A stretch of DNA of 64,000 bases from Legionella birminghamensis (GTDB lineage Bacteria; Pseudomonadota; Gammaproteobacteria; Legionellales; Legionellaceae): NCBI RefSeq assembly GCF_900452515.1, contig NZ_UGNW01000001.1, forward strand, positions 2,170,001-2,234,000, read 5' to 3'. The first letter of the stretch is position 1; each line of letters opens with the position of its first letter. Shown here in pieces: positions 1 to 8,510 of this stretch. The notes under the pieces are model-generated. The model had not been told where the DNA came from, did no database searches, and saw nothing but the letters and a program-made list of their open reading frames with translations. The translations under genes and the position numbers were made by a program.

Positions 1-102
1 AGGGTATAAAGCCACTTCCTCATATAAAGCACGTACCGCTTTTTTGGCATAAAAACGGGCGAGCTGATTAGGGCTAGAAAAGGAGTGCTGGAAATGATGC
101 AT
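1..102 (-). CDS. mdcB: Malonate decarboxylase MdcB, N-terminal fragment
   Basis: The first 34 residues of a protein that leaves the window at base 1. They begin MHHFQHSF and run into AVRALYEEVALYP, which resembles the N-terminus of the CitG/MdcB family (triphosphoribosyl-dephospho-CoA synthases). In that family the enzyme makes the precursor of the prosthetic group attached to the malonate decarboxylase acyl carrier protein. The ATG at 102-100 lies inside the end of mdcG and overlaps it by 29 bases in another frame, which suggests translational coupling. It is the last visible gene of the minus-strand mdc operon. The call rests on a short fragment plus a strong operon context. Confidence 0.7.
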   Translation of the reverse strand, partial: MHHFQHSFSSPNQLARFYAKKAVRALYEEVALYP

Positions 103-688
103 ATAAGCGGTCTCTTGTTAATAAACTCAACTCACGAATCGATTTAAATAAAATGGATTCATTCGCTGATAAATATAACAGTTCTTTCCAGGAGCAATCA
201 CCTGCTCCCGAAAACCGTATCTCCCCGTCAATGGCCTGCTTCGGAAATTGGGCTTGTAATTGGCTATATAAGTCTGCTAAGGCGGATAAAGACTGATTGT
301 CATAGGTGACTAGTAAATCCAAATCAGACTGGGGCTGGATATACATTTCCTTTGTCAGATACTGCCAGCAATAGGAACCATATACTCTGATTTTGCTGCT
401 GCCCAGATGGGGAAAAATCTCACTAAGTAATGGCAGATCCCTTGTTTCCCTTATCGCTGAACAGGATACGATAAAACTGACACGTATTTTTTTAGCCTGC
501 TCAGGCAGAACATAAGGAATGGCCAGCTGTATTTCCCCTGCACCTAGCTGCGGCTTCTGGCGGGTGACAATCAATGGATAGCCGCAATGGAGCCAATATT
601 GAAACAAGCGGAGTTGCTCGGCAGAGCAGTTGTTAACAGGGACACTTTGTTTATCCAGATAGCATAAGCTGTGTCTTAAATAAGTCAT
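74..688 (-). CDS. mdcG: Malonate decarboxylase holo-ACP synthase MdcG
   Basis: Phosphoribosyl-dephospho-CoA transferase of 204 aa, the usual family length. It transfers the phosphoribosyl-dephospho-CoA group, made from the MdcB product, onto a serine of the acyl carrier protein. The nucleotidyltransferase signature is visible: VYGSYCWQYL around residue 103, followed by QSDLDLLVTY, where the two Asp residues would bind metal. The start overlaps the 3' end of mdcE by four bases. This is the maturation gene of the operon, and its substrate here would be the N-terminal domain of the fused MdcCD protein. Its 3' end overlaps mdcB. Confidence 0.87.
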   Translation of the reverse strand: MTYLRHSLCYLDKQSVPVNNCSAEQLRLFQYWLHCGYPLIVTRQKPQLGAGEIQLAIPYVLPEQAKKIRVSFIVSCSAIRETRDLPLLSEIFPHLGSSKIRVYGSYCWQYLTKEMYIQPQSDLDLLVTYDNQSLSALADLYSQLQAQFPKQAIDGEIRFSGAGDCSWKELLYLSANESILFKSIRELSLLTRDRLYASFPALLF

Positions 689-1401
689 AAACTTTCAATC
701 GTTTTGATGATGTTATAGGCTTCTTTCCGACCACCGTAAGATTGGCCAAGCTGAGCCCGTTTATCTTCTTTTAAACTGGGCTCTTGCAGGCAATTGAGCA
801 ATTCAGAAGCCACTTCATCAAGTGCCAGCACCTTGTGCAAACCGCCAAGACGCTGAAAATTTTCAACTCCAGGAGCAAAAACAGGAGAGGTCTCGCTAAT
901 TTTTCTCAAGATATCAATATCGATTTTGGTTACCTTAGACATCCCCTCCAGCCACATGACCGCCAACTCTGTACCCTTCAGAGCAAAAATTCGATCGGAC
1001 ATCATACCAAAAGCGATGAAACTGCCGCCTATTGCCTGATTGTAGACCAGGGTAATCAGTCTATTGCCGCTTTCACGTGCCAGATGCAGACATTTTAATA
1101 AATGCCCAAAATAGGCATACATCCCTAACCACTCATCGCGCATCGATAATTTTTGGCCTGTCACATTGGTAAGAAGCAGTATGGGATCTCTGTCGCCGCT
1201 TTCAACAAGAGTCAAAACATGTTTCGCCATTTCCATGGCTTCATCTATCCCAAAATCCGTATTTTCAACCGTTCCCAGAATATTAAAACGCGTATTTTGT
1301 ATTTTCCCGCTGCCATGGACAACGTTCTGATTGACTTCGGTTTCAGTACTATCGAAGCATTTATCAAGCAGCAATTTTAAAGAAATGTTATGGTCTGGCA
1401 T
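685..1401 (-). CDS. mdcE: Malonate decarboxylase gamma subunit MdcE
   Basis: Crotonase-like carboxyltransferase subunit of 238 aa. In biotin-independent malonate decarboxylases, MdcD and MdcE together decarboxylate malonyl-S-ACP, regenerating acetyl-S-ACP and CO2. The visible core includes DRDPILLLTNVTGQ, YAYFGHLLKCLHLARESG and NQAIGGSFIAFG. The last is the glycine-rich oxyanion-hole segment typical of MdcE. It overlaps the end of the fused mdcCD gene by 14 bases and mdcG by four, so the operon is tightly coupled. Nothing is obviously missing compared with the family. Confidence 0.9.
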   Translation of the reverse strand: MPDHNISLKLLLDKCFDSTETEVNQNVVHGSGKIQNTRFNILGTVENTDFGIDEAMEMAKHVLTLVESGDRDPILLLTNVTGQKLSMRDEWLGMYAYFGHLLKCLHLARESGNRLITLVYNQAIGGSFIAFGMMSDRIFALKGTELAVMWLEGMSKVTKIDIDILRKISETSPVFAPGVENFQRLGGLHKVLALDEVASELLNCLQEPSLKEDKRAQLGQSYGGRKEAYNIIKTIESL

Positions 1402-2587
1402 TTGGGTTTTCCTTCATTAAATCCAGAAACTGTTCATCTGAACAATTAAAAATATCCTGCTCATACAAATCCGGATGATATTTTTTCAACCATTCCCCTT
1501 CTTCCTGACAATCACCTGCAGAAGCGATTCGCTTTTGCAGGAACTCATGCTCTTTAAGCAGTGACTTTAAATCCAGTTTCTGTAAATCAGAATTTCGCAT
1601 GGCTTTTTGTATGGCATTCAAGACATCTGTCATTCTTTGGCCAGTGTATTCCTGAACGGCAGCCTGAAGATAGCGCGTGCGTCCTCCATAAACACGCCAT
1701 ACCAGCGGCCGATTGCTGCTGTCAAACACCTCAGCGCCCTTAACAGCCTGAATTACTTCGGCACCGGATACGCCAATTCGGGCGTTTTGACTCGCAATCA
1801 GATAATTTAAGGTGCCGCTGATGATACCCATGCCGCCATACGCACCATTACTCCCGCAAATTACACCGATTGTTTTAATCCCCGCACTTCTGGCTTCAAG
1901 AATGGCGCGAATAATTTCTGAAATTTCGATTTCCCCGACATTGGCTTCCTGCAAGCGCACCCCGCCGCTGTCAATTAAAAACAAAATGGTCGACAGTTCC
2001 TGCTTTATTGCATATTTGATAAGCCCAATTATTTTCGCTCCATGCACCTCGCCAACTGCCCCGCCAATGAAATCTTTTTCCTGGGAAACAATCGCCAGCT
2101 TTTTACCGTCAATGGATGCAGTACCGATAACGACTCCATCATCACTTCCCACCTGCATACTCAGTTGCGGTAATGTCGGACTTGGCGTGTTTTCTTCGAG
2201 CAGAAACTCGGAGAAACTGTCCTTGTCCACCAGGGAATAGATACGGCTGCGTGCCGTTGCTTCGATATAGCTATCTTTCCTCTGGTAGCCGGTTTGATAG
2301 GTTTCAATGGCCTGGCGCAAACGAAGTGCAACAACAGGGGGTGTTGCCCCTGCATCGTTGATGCGAATTTCAAGCCCTGCATAGGGATAATCCTCTACGA
2401 AACGCTCAATTACCGCGTCCCAGCTTGTTTTAAAACCGGGAACTGCTGTATTCACTTCAATCCCCGTATGCCCCGCTTTCGGCCTGACAATCACCTCAAG
2501 ATTTCCCGAACCGGCCACCCCTACTTTGGTAACTGGCTCATCTGGAAGTGATTTCGGCAGATCAAAGCTGTATTGATACTTTTCCAT
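1388..2587 (-). CDS. mdcC-mdcD: Fused malonate decarboxylase ACP (delta) and beta subunit, MdcC-MdcD
   Basis: A single 399-aa frame. Residues 1 to about 100 match MdcC, the small acyl carrier protein: MEKYQYSF start, then VGVAGSGNLEVIV, in which Ser27 is the expected attachment site for the phosphoribosyl-dephospho-CoA arm. From about residue 105 (SYIEATARSRIYSLV) the protein is MdcD, the carboxyltransferase beta subunit, with DFIGGAVGEVHGAKI and DSGGVRLQEANVGEI. In the systems I know these are two genes. The linker QTGYQRKD is short and in frame, with no stop or internal start with a ribosome site. The ATG at 2587 is preferred over an upstream TTG at 2599. It begins five bases after the mdcA stop. 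Confidence 0.85.
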   Translation of the reverse strand: MEKYQYSFDLPKSLPDEPVTKVGVAGSGNLEVIVRPKAGHTGIEVNTAVPGFKTSWDAVIERFVEDYPYAGLEIRINDAGATPPVVALRLRQAIETYQTGYQRKDSYIEATARSRIYSLVDKDSFSEFLLEENTPSPTLPQLSMQVGSDDGVVIGTASIDGKKLAIVSQEKDFIGGAVGEVHGAKIIGLIKYAIKQELSTILFLIDSGGVRLQEANVGEIEISEIIRAILEARSAGIKTIGVICGSNGAYGGMGIISGTLNYLIASQNARIGVSGAEVIQAVKGAEVFDSSNRPLVWRVYGGRTRYLQAAVQEYTGQRMTDVLNAIQKAMRNSDLQKLDLKSLLKEHEFLQKRIASAGDCQEEGEWLKKYHPDLYEQDIFNCSDEQFLDLMKENPNARP

Positions 2588-2592
2588 AGTTC

Positions 2593-4245
2593 TTACCAAC
2601 TTCTGAATTTATTGGGCGGACAATAAAGCCCTTTTGAAATTTCAACCAAATCGTGAATGCTTTTCGCTGCCAGCAAGTCGCGATCTGCCTCTTTCAATTG
2701 AATCCCCAAATCCTCGGGGCGCTGAATAATGCCGCGGGAACGAAGCTCATCTGTTTTTGCCTTGTCGCGTGCAAGACCCATTGGCGTGTACCCGGCAACG
2801 CCGCGGATAGCCTGTTCACGCTCATTGATATCCTTGCATAAAAGCAGATTTGCAATGCCCTCCTCGGTGACGACATGCGATATATCATCGCCATAAATCA
2901 TAATGGGCGGCAAATCTGCATGCATTTCTTTCTGCAGTTCCCAGGCATCCAGTTTTTCCACAAAAGTCGGCTTGCCAGCGCTTTGGAAGGTTTCAACCAT
3001 TTGAATGACCAGTTTACGCCCTCGCGGCATTGCCTGAGGATTATGACTGTTTTTTTCCTGACCGGCCTTTAGCCAGGCGTAGGAAGAATGCCTCCGGCCA
3101 AGCGTATCACAGCCCATATTAGGCGCGCCGCCAAAGCCGGCAATGCGGCCTTTGGTCGCTGTTGAGCTATTTGCCTGGGCATCCATTTGCAGGGTTGCGC
3201 CAATAAAGACATCACAGGCATAATGCCCGGCAAGCTGTCCAAATAATCGGTTAGAGCGAAGCGATCCGTCACGGCCAGTGAAAAACACATCTCCCCGAGC
3301 CCGTACGTACTCATTCATTCCCACTTCACCGCCTACGCAGAAAATAGAGTTTACAAATCCATCCTCAATTGCAGGAATTAGAGTCGGCAGCGGATTAACC
3401 ATCCAGTGCTGGCAGATTTTACCTTTTAATCCCAGTGAATTGGCATAGGTGGGGAGGATAAGTTCTATAGCACAGGTGTTAAAGCCTACGCCATGATTAA
3501 GGCGGTTCACCTGGTAAGGGGCATAGATCCCTTTAATCACCATCATCGCCATTAAAATTTTAACTTCATCAATCTGTGCCGGATCACGGGTGAACAGCGG
3601 TTCAATGTAGGAAGGTGTTGGCGCTTGTACTATGACATCCACCCAATCCCCAGGAATATCCACTCTGGGTAACTGCTCGACGACTTCATTGACCTGAACA
3701 ATGACCAATCCGTTTTTAAATGCAGTGGCTTCAACAATACTCGGGGTTTCCTCGGTATTGGGACCGGTGTACAAATTACCCTGATGATCCGCTTTTTCTG
3801 CGGTGATTAAAGCGACATTCGGCGTCAGATCCATTGCATAGCGCGCATATAACTCGTTGTAGGTATGGATATTGCCAATTTTTAACTGATTTTGCTGGAT
3901 CATAATCGCCAGACGCGTGGCCTGCGGCCCGGCGAAAGCAAAATCAATTTTCTCAGCGATCCCCCGCTCAAATAGATCAAGATGTTCCGCCAGGGTTACC
4001 GCGGACTGAATCATGTGCAAACCGTACACTTTTTTTGGGTTGAGCGCACATAAGCTGCGCGCAAGAAAATCAGCCTGTTTCTGGTTATCCCCTTCCAGGC
4101 ACACTTTGTCATAGGGCTTAATGGCTGTTTCAAGTAAAGGAAGAATATTGTTTATAGAGGTAAGTTTGCCATTCTCCAAAAATGGCTTGATGTCGCGAAG
4201 CCTGGCTTCGTATTCCTGGCGATTTTTATTCCAATCCATAGTCAT
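2593..4245 (-). CDS. mdcA: Malonate decarboxylase alpha subunit MdcA (acetyl-S-ACP:malonate ACP transferase)
   Basis: First gene of the operon, 550 aa, the normal MdcA length. It swaps acetate for malonate on the acyl carrier protein, giving the malonyl-S-ACP that MdcD/MdcE decarboxylate. Recognisable stretches include MDWNKNRQEYEARL, KVCLEGDNQKQADFLA, LITAEKADHQGNLYTGPNTE, GFNTCAIELILPTYA, GRIAGFGGAPNMGCDTLGRRH and the C-terminal YGDDISHVVTEEGIANLLLC, all typical of the MdcA/CitF coenzyme A-transferase fold. Two ATGs six bases apart could start it. The upstream gap is filled with palindromic repeats, so a promoter must lie within about 170 bases of the start or inside the repeats. No MdcR-type regulator is in view. 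Confidence 0.93.
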   Translation of the reverse strand: MTMDWNKNRQEYEARLRDIKPFLENGKLTSINNILPLLETAIKPYDKVCLEGDNQKQADFLARSLCALNPKKVYGLHMIQSAVTLAEHLDLFERGIAEKIDFAFAGPQATRLAIMIQQNQLKIGNIHTYNELYARYAMDLTPNVALITAEKADHQGNLYTGPNTEETPSIVEATAFKNGLVIVQVNEVVEQLPRVDIPGDWVDVIVQAPTPSYIEPLFTRDPAQIDEVKILMAMMVIKGIYAPYQVNRLNHGVGFNTCAIELILPTYANSLGLKGKICQHWMVNPLPTLIPAIEDGFVNSIFCVGGEVGMNEYVRARGDVFFTGRDGSLRSNRLFGQLAGHYACDVFIGATLQMDAQANSSTATKGRIAGFGGAPNMGCDTLGRRHSSYAWLKAGQEKNSHNPQAMPRGRKLVIQMVETFQSAGKPTFVEKLDAWELQKEMHADLPPIMIYGDDISHVVTEEGIANLLLCKDINEREQAIRGVAGYTPMGLARDKAKTDELRSRGIIQRPEDLGIQLKEADRDLLAAKSIHDLVEISKGLYCPPNKFRSW

Positions 4246-4354
4246 TTCGCAAAACAGCTAACTGAGGGTTAACTGTAGCATGAATCGATTGGCTGTACAG
4301 CCATTGGAATGTAAACACCTGTTTTGCTATGTCATCTAGCACTATAGCTGAGTA

Positions 4355-4386
4355 TGGGTCCCGCGGTCGAAGACGCGGGAATTCGG
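4355..4386. repeat. Solitary GC-rich hairpin (REP-like)
   Basis: Imperfect palindrome TCCCGCGG(TCGAAG)ACGCGGGA followed by ATTCGG. It matches one end hairpin of the REPIN-like family in this window but lies alone just upstream of a complete copy. It sits between mdcA and the SET/ankyrin gene. Confidence 0.6.
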
Positions 4387-4417
4387 AGTTAGGATGCACG
4401 CGGGCATTAACCCGCTC

Positions 4418-4606
4418 CGAATCCCCGCGGCACCGACCGCGGGGCCTATGCCTGGTGGAGAATATGCGCTTAAGGTGAACTCCAATGTTGCCGAATTGCA
4501 ATTAAAAGCAGTTAAAAACAAGTCTTTTAAACGTTATCCTTAATTAGCAAAACCGATATTCTAAATAGCTTCGTGTGGGTCCCGCGGTCAAAGCCGCGGG
4601 AATTCG
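4418..4606 (+). repeat. REPIN/MITE-like element, copy D (diverged)
   Basis: 189-base element bounded by CGAATCCCCGCGG and CCGCGGGAATTCG. Each end is itself a hairpin (CCCCGCGG/CCGCGGGG at the left). The left junction GGGGCCTATGCCTG, the core AATGTTGCC and the right junction TAGCTTCGTGTGGG match copies A, B and C in the same order. The middle is more diverged and longer. It contains no gene. It accounts for much of the 438-base gap 4246-4683. Confidence 0.8.
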
Positions 4607-4614
4607 AGCTATTA

Positions 4615-4674
4615 TGCACGCGGGAATTCGGAGTTAGGATACACGCCGGAGTTAGGACGCACGCCGGAATTGGA
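4615..4674. repeat. Short degenerate tandem repeats of a REP-like end
   Basis: Three imperfect repeats built on GCACGC(C/G)GGAATTCGGAGTTAGGA-type units of about 18-25 bases, directly abutting copy D and ending ten bases before the stop of the SET/ankyrin gene. They resemble the outer edge of the end hairpins, as if repeated slippage or nested insertion had occurred here. Confidence 0.55.
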
Positions 4675-4683
4675 GCCCCCCCT

Positions 4684-7086
4684 TTATTTCTTACAATCCA
4701 AAGAAGTTTGCTCCTGGACATCCTTGCTTTTGCGCGTTTTTACTTTCAAGGTTGATTCTCCAAACAAGGCCGGGCTAAGCACCACATCTTTTTCCTTTGT
4801 CTTTCCGCTCTCCTCTTTTTTAGAAGCCTTCCGCTCAGTTTTCTTCTTTTTCTCGTTGAAGAAAAGCTCGCCGGAATATTTAGCAGGAGCAGAAACGCGG
4901 CGTCGTTTTTTATCATTTGGGTTCACGGGAGGTGTATATTCGCCAGCTTCGATTTTCTTCCATAATTCAAGCGGTGATAATACAGGATTCCTGGCATTTT
5001 CAGAGGATTGGGTTATCTGAACGAATAGACTGTAATGATTTAAAAGTGTTTTTATATCCGGTTTATGCATATGACTTCTTTTCGCAATCTCATCAAATAG
5101 AATGCGGCAGTGATCCAGTTTATTCTCTCCTATCAGCCTGGCAATTTTGTCTGCTGCCCTATCATTGTGATTAAGCAAACTGGATAGGACGGCAGGCGTG
5201 AGGCCTTTAATCAGTTCTTCCAGACAGTCGCTTTTATCCAGCTTCAATGCCCAATCAAAAGCCGTCATCTCATCATCATCGGCCAGTAACAGGTTCGCAT
5301 CGACCTTAAACTCACTAATAATTTTGCGTCTTGAATTTGAATCGCCAGTGCTAACGCCATAGTATTCACCCACCATAACCATATGAAGGCTGGAGAAACC
5401 GGCACGCCGCGATTGCATCAAAGGATCTGCATTCATTTTCAGTAATGCGACAACGCCTTCATAATGGCCCAGATAGGAGGCCACCATTAAACTACTAAGC
5501 CGCTCAGTGGTTCTATTCTCCTGTAATTGATTATCTTCTTTAAGGAAAAGGACAGGAAGATCCGGGTTCTGCATTGATCTGACCACAGGTTTGTTGGCTA
5601 AAATATCAGCTAAAGCCACCGGTACAATACTATTTTCAAGCTCGTCAAAATATAAACCATGCAATTGGCCCGGCTTATTTGCCTTCTCATCCTCTCCTCT
5701 ATTATCAAATTGAATCAGGGTATCGGAATATTCCTCCCGATATTTGTGTAAAAGTTGTCTGGAATTGTAGGGACCATCGGATTTATGCAGAAAAATCTTT
5801 TGTATGTCTTCGCCATATTCATAGGCTTTTCCATAATCAACCAGTATTTGCTCTCCGGGATTAATATCCCTTGTTGCGGTAACCACAATTTCCTTTCCAA
5901 TTGTTCCTGTAGTTTCTACGAATCTTCGAATCTGGTATTCTGCATTCGTTACGTTACCCTCATTGAAAAAGCGGGCAACATTGCCTGTTTTCCTGGCGTC
6001 AATGATAGTTTTGGAGGAGCCAATGCGCATAAAATAATGCGTCTGTCCCTGGTATTTTGGATTAGTTTTGGCCTCATCCTCAGTTAGCTCATCGCCCACA
6101 TAGACCGTAAAAATTTCCCCTTCCTTTATTCTTTCTCTGGCCACAGCGCCCTTACCACCAGATAACAAATCAATCCCGACTACGTCCAGTTTATTATTCT
6201 GATCATCAATATGCTTCCTATATTCAAATCCCTCTTGAGAAGCCAGCTCCGCTAGATGCTCATCGTTATCCATGTGAAATACAACAGGCTCTTCTGGGGC
6301 AGGCGTTAACAGGGAATCGAAATCAATTTTTCCATTTGGTTTAAATAATACTGCGGGCAAGTCTCCAAGATCGTCATTGTCTGGAATTTCTTCTATCTCA
6401 GCTGGATTTGAAGCAACTGCAGGCGCTAGCATGTCTCGATTGAATATTTCCTGCATTCTCTCCCAGCCGCTTCTTATTACCCCCCATAGAGCCCTTGCTG
6501 CAAATGTAGGGTTATTCCTTTTGAGTTCTTGCTCTAAATTTGTGCACAATTGTTTCAGGAATACGGTTTCTTCAATGGTAGAAATCGCTTGTTTTACAGG
6601 AAAAGAATTTCTCGAGACGCTATTTCTAACACTTATCATATCGTAGGCTGTCAGAATATAGGATCCTGCTCTGTCCCGAATTTGGCTAAGAACTTGTTGT
6701 CGTAACAGCCCTGCGTTTCCGGCAGGAATACTTTCTGTAAAACCTGCTGTCATTAGAGTCGAGATAGCAGATTCTAATAAATGGTGGGCATTTCGCAGTA
6801 AAATAAATAAATCATTACATTTCTGAAGAATAATAAAGGAATAATAAATATCCGACTGCGCAAGTCCTGTAGTCTGGGAAATATGTTCATTGTACATTTG
6901 AACAACAGTTCGATAGTCCGGCAAGTTCGCATCATCCAAGTCTAAATCCTCAATATTGAACTGTTTTTTTACTTCATAGTAAACAGCAAACTCCAGGATC
7001 AGAGGCATGGAAATATGCGGGATTTTTTCATGTACTTTTTTTATGAATGCGTCGTTTAGAAAAAATAAATGGCTATACATGTGCAA
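4684..7086 (-). CDS. SET-domain protein methyltransferase with ankyrin repeats and basic tail (putative effector)
   Basis: 800 aa. Residues about 290-425 form a SET domain: GGKGAVARERIKEGEIF (N-terminal SET motif), DARKTGNVARFFNEG (the N-x-x-RF-x-N motif that binds S-adenosylmethionine) and INPGEQILVDYGKAYEY (catalytic Tyr motif). Residues about 525-640 contain ankyrin-like repeats (SLMVASYLGHYEGVVALLK, HMVMVGEYYG, AFDWALKLDKSDCLEELIK). The last 75 residues are very basic (KKRRR, KKKK), compatible with nuclear targeting. A SET plus ankyrin layout recalls the Legionella histone methyltransferase effector RomA/LegAS4, but this protein is much longer. In the N-H-S motif usual in SET domains the His is replaced by Glu (RFFNEGN). 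The function as a host-directed lysine methyltransferase is inferred. Confidence 0.8.
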   Translation of the reverse strand: MHMYSHLFFLNDAFIKKVHEKIPHISMPLILEFAVYYEVKKQFNIEDLDLDDANLPDYRTVVQMYNEHISQTTGLAQSDIYYSFIILQKCNDLFILLRNAHHLLESAISTLMTAGFTESIPAGNAGLLRQQVLSQIRDRAGSYILTAYDMISVRNSVSRNSFPVKQAISTIEETVFLKQLCTNLEQELKRNNPTFAARALWGVIRSGWERMQEIFNRDMLAPAVASNPAEIEEIPDNDDLGDLPAVLFKPNGKIDFDSLLTPAPEEPVVFHMDNDEHLAELASQEGFEYRKHIDDQNNKLDVVGIDLLSGGKGAVARERIKEGEIFTVYVGDELTEDEAKTNPKYQGQTHYFMRIGSSKTIIDARKTGNVARFFNEGNVTNAEYQIRRFVETTGTIGKEIVVTATRDINPGEQILVDYGKAYEYGEDIQKIFLHKSDGPYNSRQLLHKYREEYSDTLIQFDNRGEDEKANKPGQLHGLYFDELENSIVPVALADILANKPVVRSMQNPDLPVLFLKEDNQLQENRTTERLSSLMVASYLGHYEGVVALLKMNADPLMQSRRAGFSSLHMVMVGEYYGVSTGDSNSRRKIISEFKVDANLLLADDDEMTAFDWALKLDKSDCLEELIKGLTPAVLSSLLNHNDRAADKIARLIGENKLDHCRILFDEIAKRSHMHKPDIKTLLNHYSLFVQITQSSENARNPVLSPLELWKKIEAGEYTPPVNPNDKKRRRVSAPAKYSGELFFNEKKKKTERKASKKEESGKTKEKDVVLSPALFGESTLKVKTRKSKDVQEQTSLDCKK

Positions 7087-7187
7087 TTAATCCATGATCA
7101 AATTGCTTAATATTATAACATATAGAACATTAAGAAAACATTATTGCCTTTTAAATACTCCCCAACGGGGTTTTTGCATCGATTCAA

Positions 7188-8333
7188 TTAAATATGCCAG
7201 GTCAGAGTAAAATCAAAAACGTTACCGTTTATTTTTTCCTTACCTTTTTCGAACCCTACACTTGCCAGTCTGTTAATAGGGGCATTTGAAAACGCATGGC
7301 CGTAAATAAATTGTCCCTTTAATGTCTCTGTAAATGCATAATCAAAACCTGCTCCTACGGCAACTGATTTGTAGGATGCCAGCCCTGCACTTCTGTAAAG
7401 GATAGTTTGTGGGCTTTGATGATGTTCTGCCCCTAATGAAAGCCCCAATTTATCACTTGATTGATAGCGGACACTCAGGCCATATATCCATGTATTATTA
7501 AAAAACTGGGGGACAACATTGCTTTTCCCCAAAGCCGTATTTTCTAAAACCAAATTTTTAAAAACATCCCACCACTGGTATCTGACGCTCCCTTTTACCC
7601 GCCATTTTTCCTGGATAGTCTGGGCAATACTGAAGGTTGCGATTGCCGGGAGCGGATACGAAAGTGCGTAGTTTTTACTTTGAGCCATCCCCCAGGTACT
7701 TGTCCCTTCAGTGTGATGAATGATTTTTGAGAAATAACTTAAGTCCAAGGTTGTTTTGGTAGGCGCAGTATATACGGCACCCAGCCCCCAACCTAAGGCC
7801 GGATGATCGTCGGAGGAATGATTTTTTAATTCGCCATATGGATCAACAACATTATCCAGTTGCACTTTATAAGCAGTGTCAATATTCATAGCAGCACCAA
7901 TCGCCAGGTTTTCATTGACCATGTAGCTCAATTTTGGTGTAACATCGACTGCCTGGAGCACAATAGCAGTTGAAGCATACCGAATCATACTATTCACCGG
8001 GAATACAATATTGATGTATTCAAGATGGGTTACATCAACTGCCCCAACCCATTTTGGATGGAAACGATAGGCAAGCCTTCCATAAGGATAGTTATACCAT
8101 TGTTTGCTGGTTGAACTACCGGACAATGGACCAACAACACCATTATAGGTATAAATGCCATACAAAATGCTATTGCCAATAATAGCTTCCGCTTTTTTAA
8201 CAGTATTATTAATAAGGGAAGGATTGTCATATGCCAAATCGATTAATTTTTGATAACTGGATGCATATGCTAGCTGCCATGCATCCAGCAGACCCAACCC
8301 CACAACAACAGCCTTGATCGTATTTAATCGCAT
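7188..8333 (-). CDS. FadL/OmpP1/TodX-family outer-membrane protein
   Basis: 381 aa beginning with a signal peptide (MRLNTIKAVVVGLGLLDAWQLAYAS). The rest alternates polar and hydrophobic residues as in a beta barrel. FadL-type segments are visible: ALGWGLGAVYTAPTKTTLDLSY, then PLPAIATFSIAQTIQEKWRV followed by RYQWWDVF, and late strands SDKLGLSLGAEHHQS and AVGAGFDYAFTETLKGQF. The family carries hydrophobic compounds, such as long-chain fatty acids, across the outer membrane. The protein is somewhat shorter than E. coli FadL. It appears to be a single-gene unit, with its promoter in the region beginning at 8334. The substrate cannot be told from sequence. Confidence 0.75.
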   Translation of the reverse strand: MRLNTIKAVVVGLGLLDAWQLAYASSYQKLIDLAYDNPSLINNTVKKAEAIIGNSILYGIYTYNGVVGPLSGSSTSKQWYNYPYGRLAYRFHPKWVGAVDVTHLEYINIVFPVNSMIRYASTAIVLQAVDVTPKLSYMVNENLAIGAAMNIDTAYKVQLDNVVDPYGELKNHSSDDHPALGWGLGAVYTAPTKTTLDLSYFSKIIHHTEGTSTWGMAQSKNYALSYPLPAIATFSIAQTIQEKWRVKGSVRYQWWDVFKNLVLENTALGKSNVVPQFFNNTWIYGLSVRYQSSDKLGLSLGAEHHQSPQTILYRSAGLASYKSVAVGAGFDYAFTETLKGQFIYGHAFSNAPINRLASVGFEKGKEKINGNVFDFTLTWHI

Positions 8334-8424
8334 GCCTTTCCCTGGATTAAGTAGATTGATTCAGCTGACACTAATTATGATCAAAATATTTTTGATTAGC
8401 TAGCCCAACGTGCATTGGCTGCGG

Positions 8425-8510
8425 ACTGTGACTTAACTTTAACCTACATACTGCGACTTAACTTTAACCTACGTACTGCGACTTAACTTTAACCTACGTA
8501 CTGCGACTTG
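8425..8510. repeat. 25-bp tandem repeat, about 3.4 copies
   Basis: Unit core CTTAACTTTAACCTACG, preceded by ACTG(C/T)GA. Copies lie at 8425-8449, 8450-8474 and 8475-8499, with a partial fourth. Copies 2 and 3 are identical, while copy 1 differs by two transitions. It lies between the FadL-type gene and the helicase gene and is noncoding. Confidence 0.9.

Noticed and set aside
784-1380. Plus-strand frames opposite mdcE
   Set aside because: Antisense shadows of a well conserved gene, with no ribosome site or recognisable product.
4226-4760. Short open frames across the palindromic repeat cluster upstream of mdcA
   Set aside because: They follow the repeat sequence on both strands, lack ribosome sites and have no protein-like composition.
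7160-7175. CCCC-AAC-GGGG followed by TTTTT as a plus-strand terminator
   Set aside because: The stem is only four base pairs and no plus-strand gene ends there. It does not fit the minus-strand genes, as the T-run is on the wrong side.
8425-8510. 25-bp repeats as a CRISPR array
   Set aside because: Units are head to tail with no spacers. It is a simple tandem repeat.
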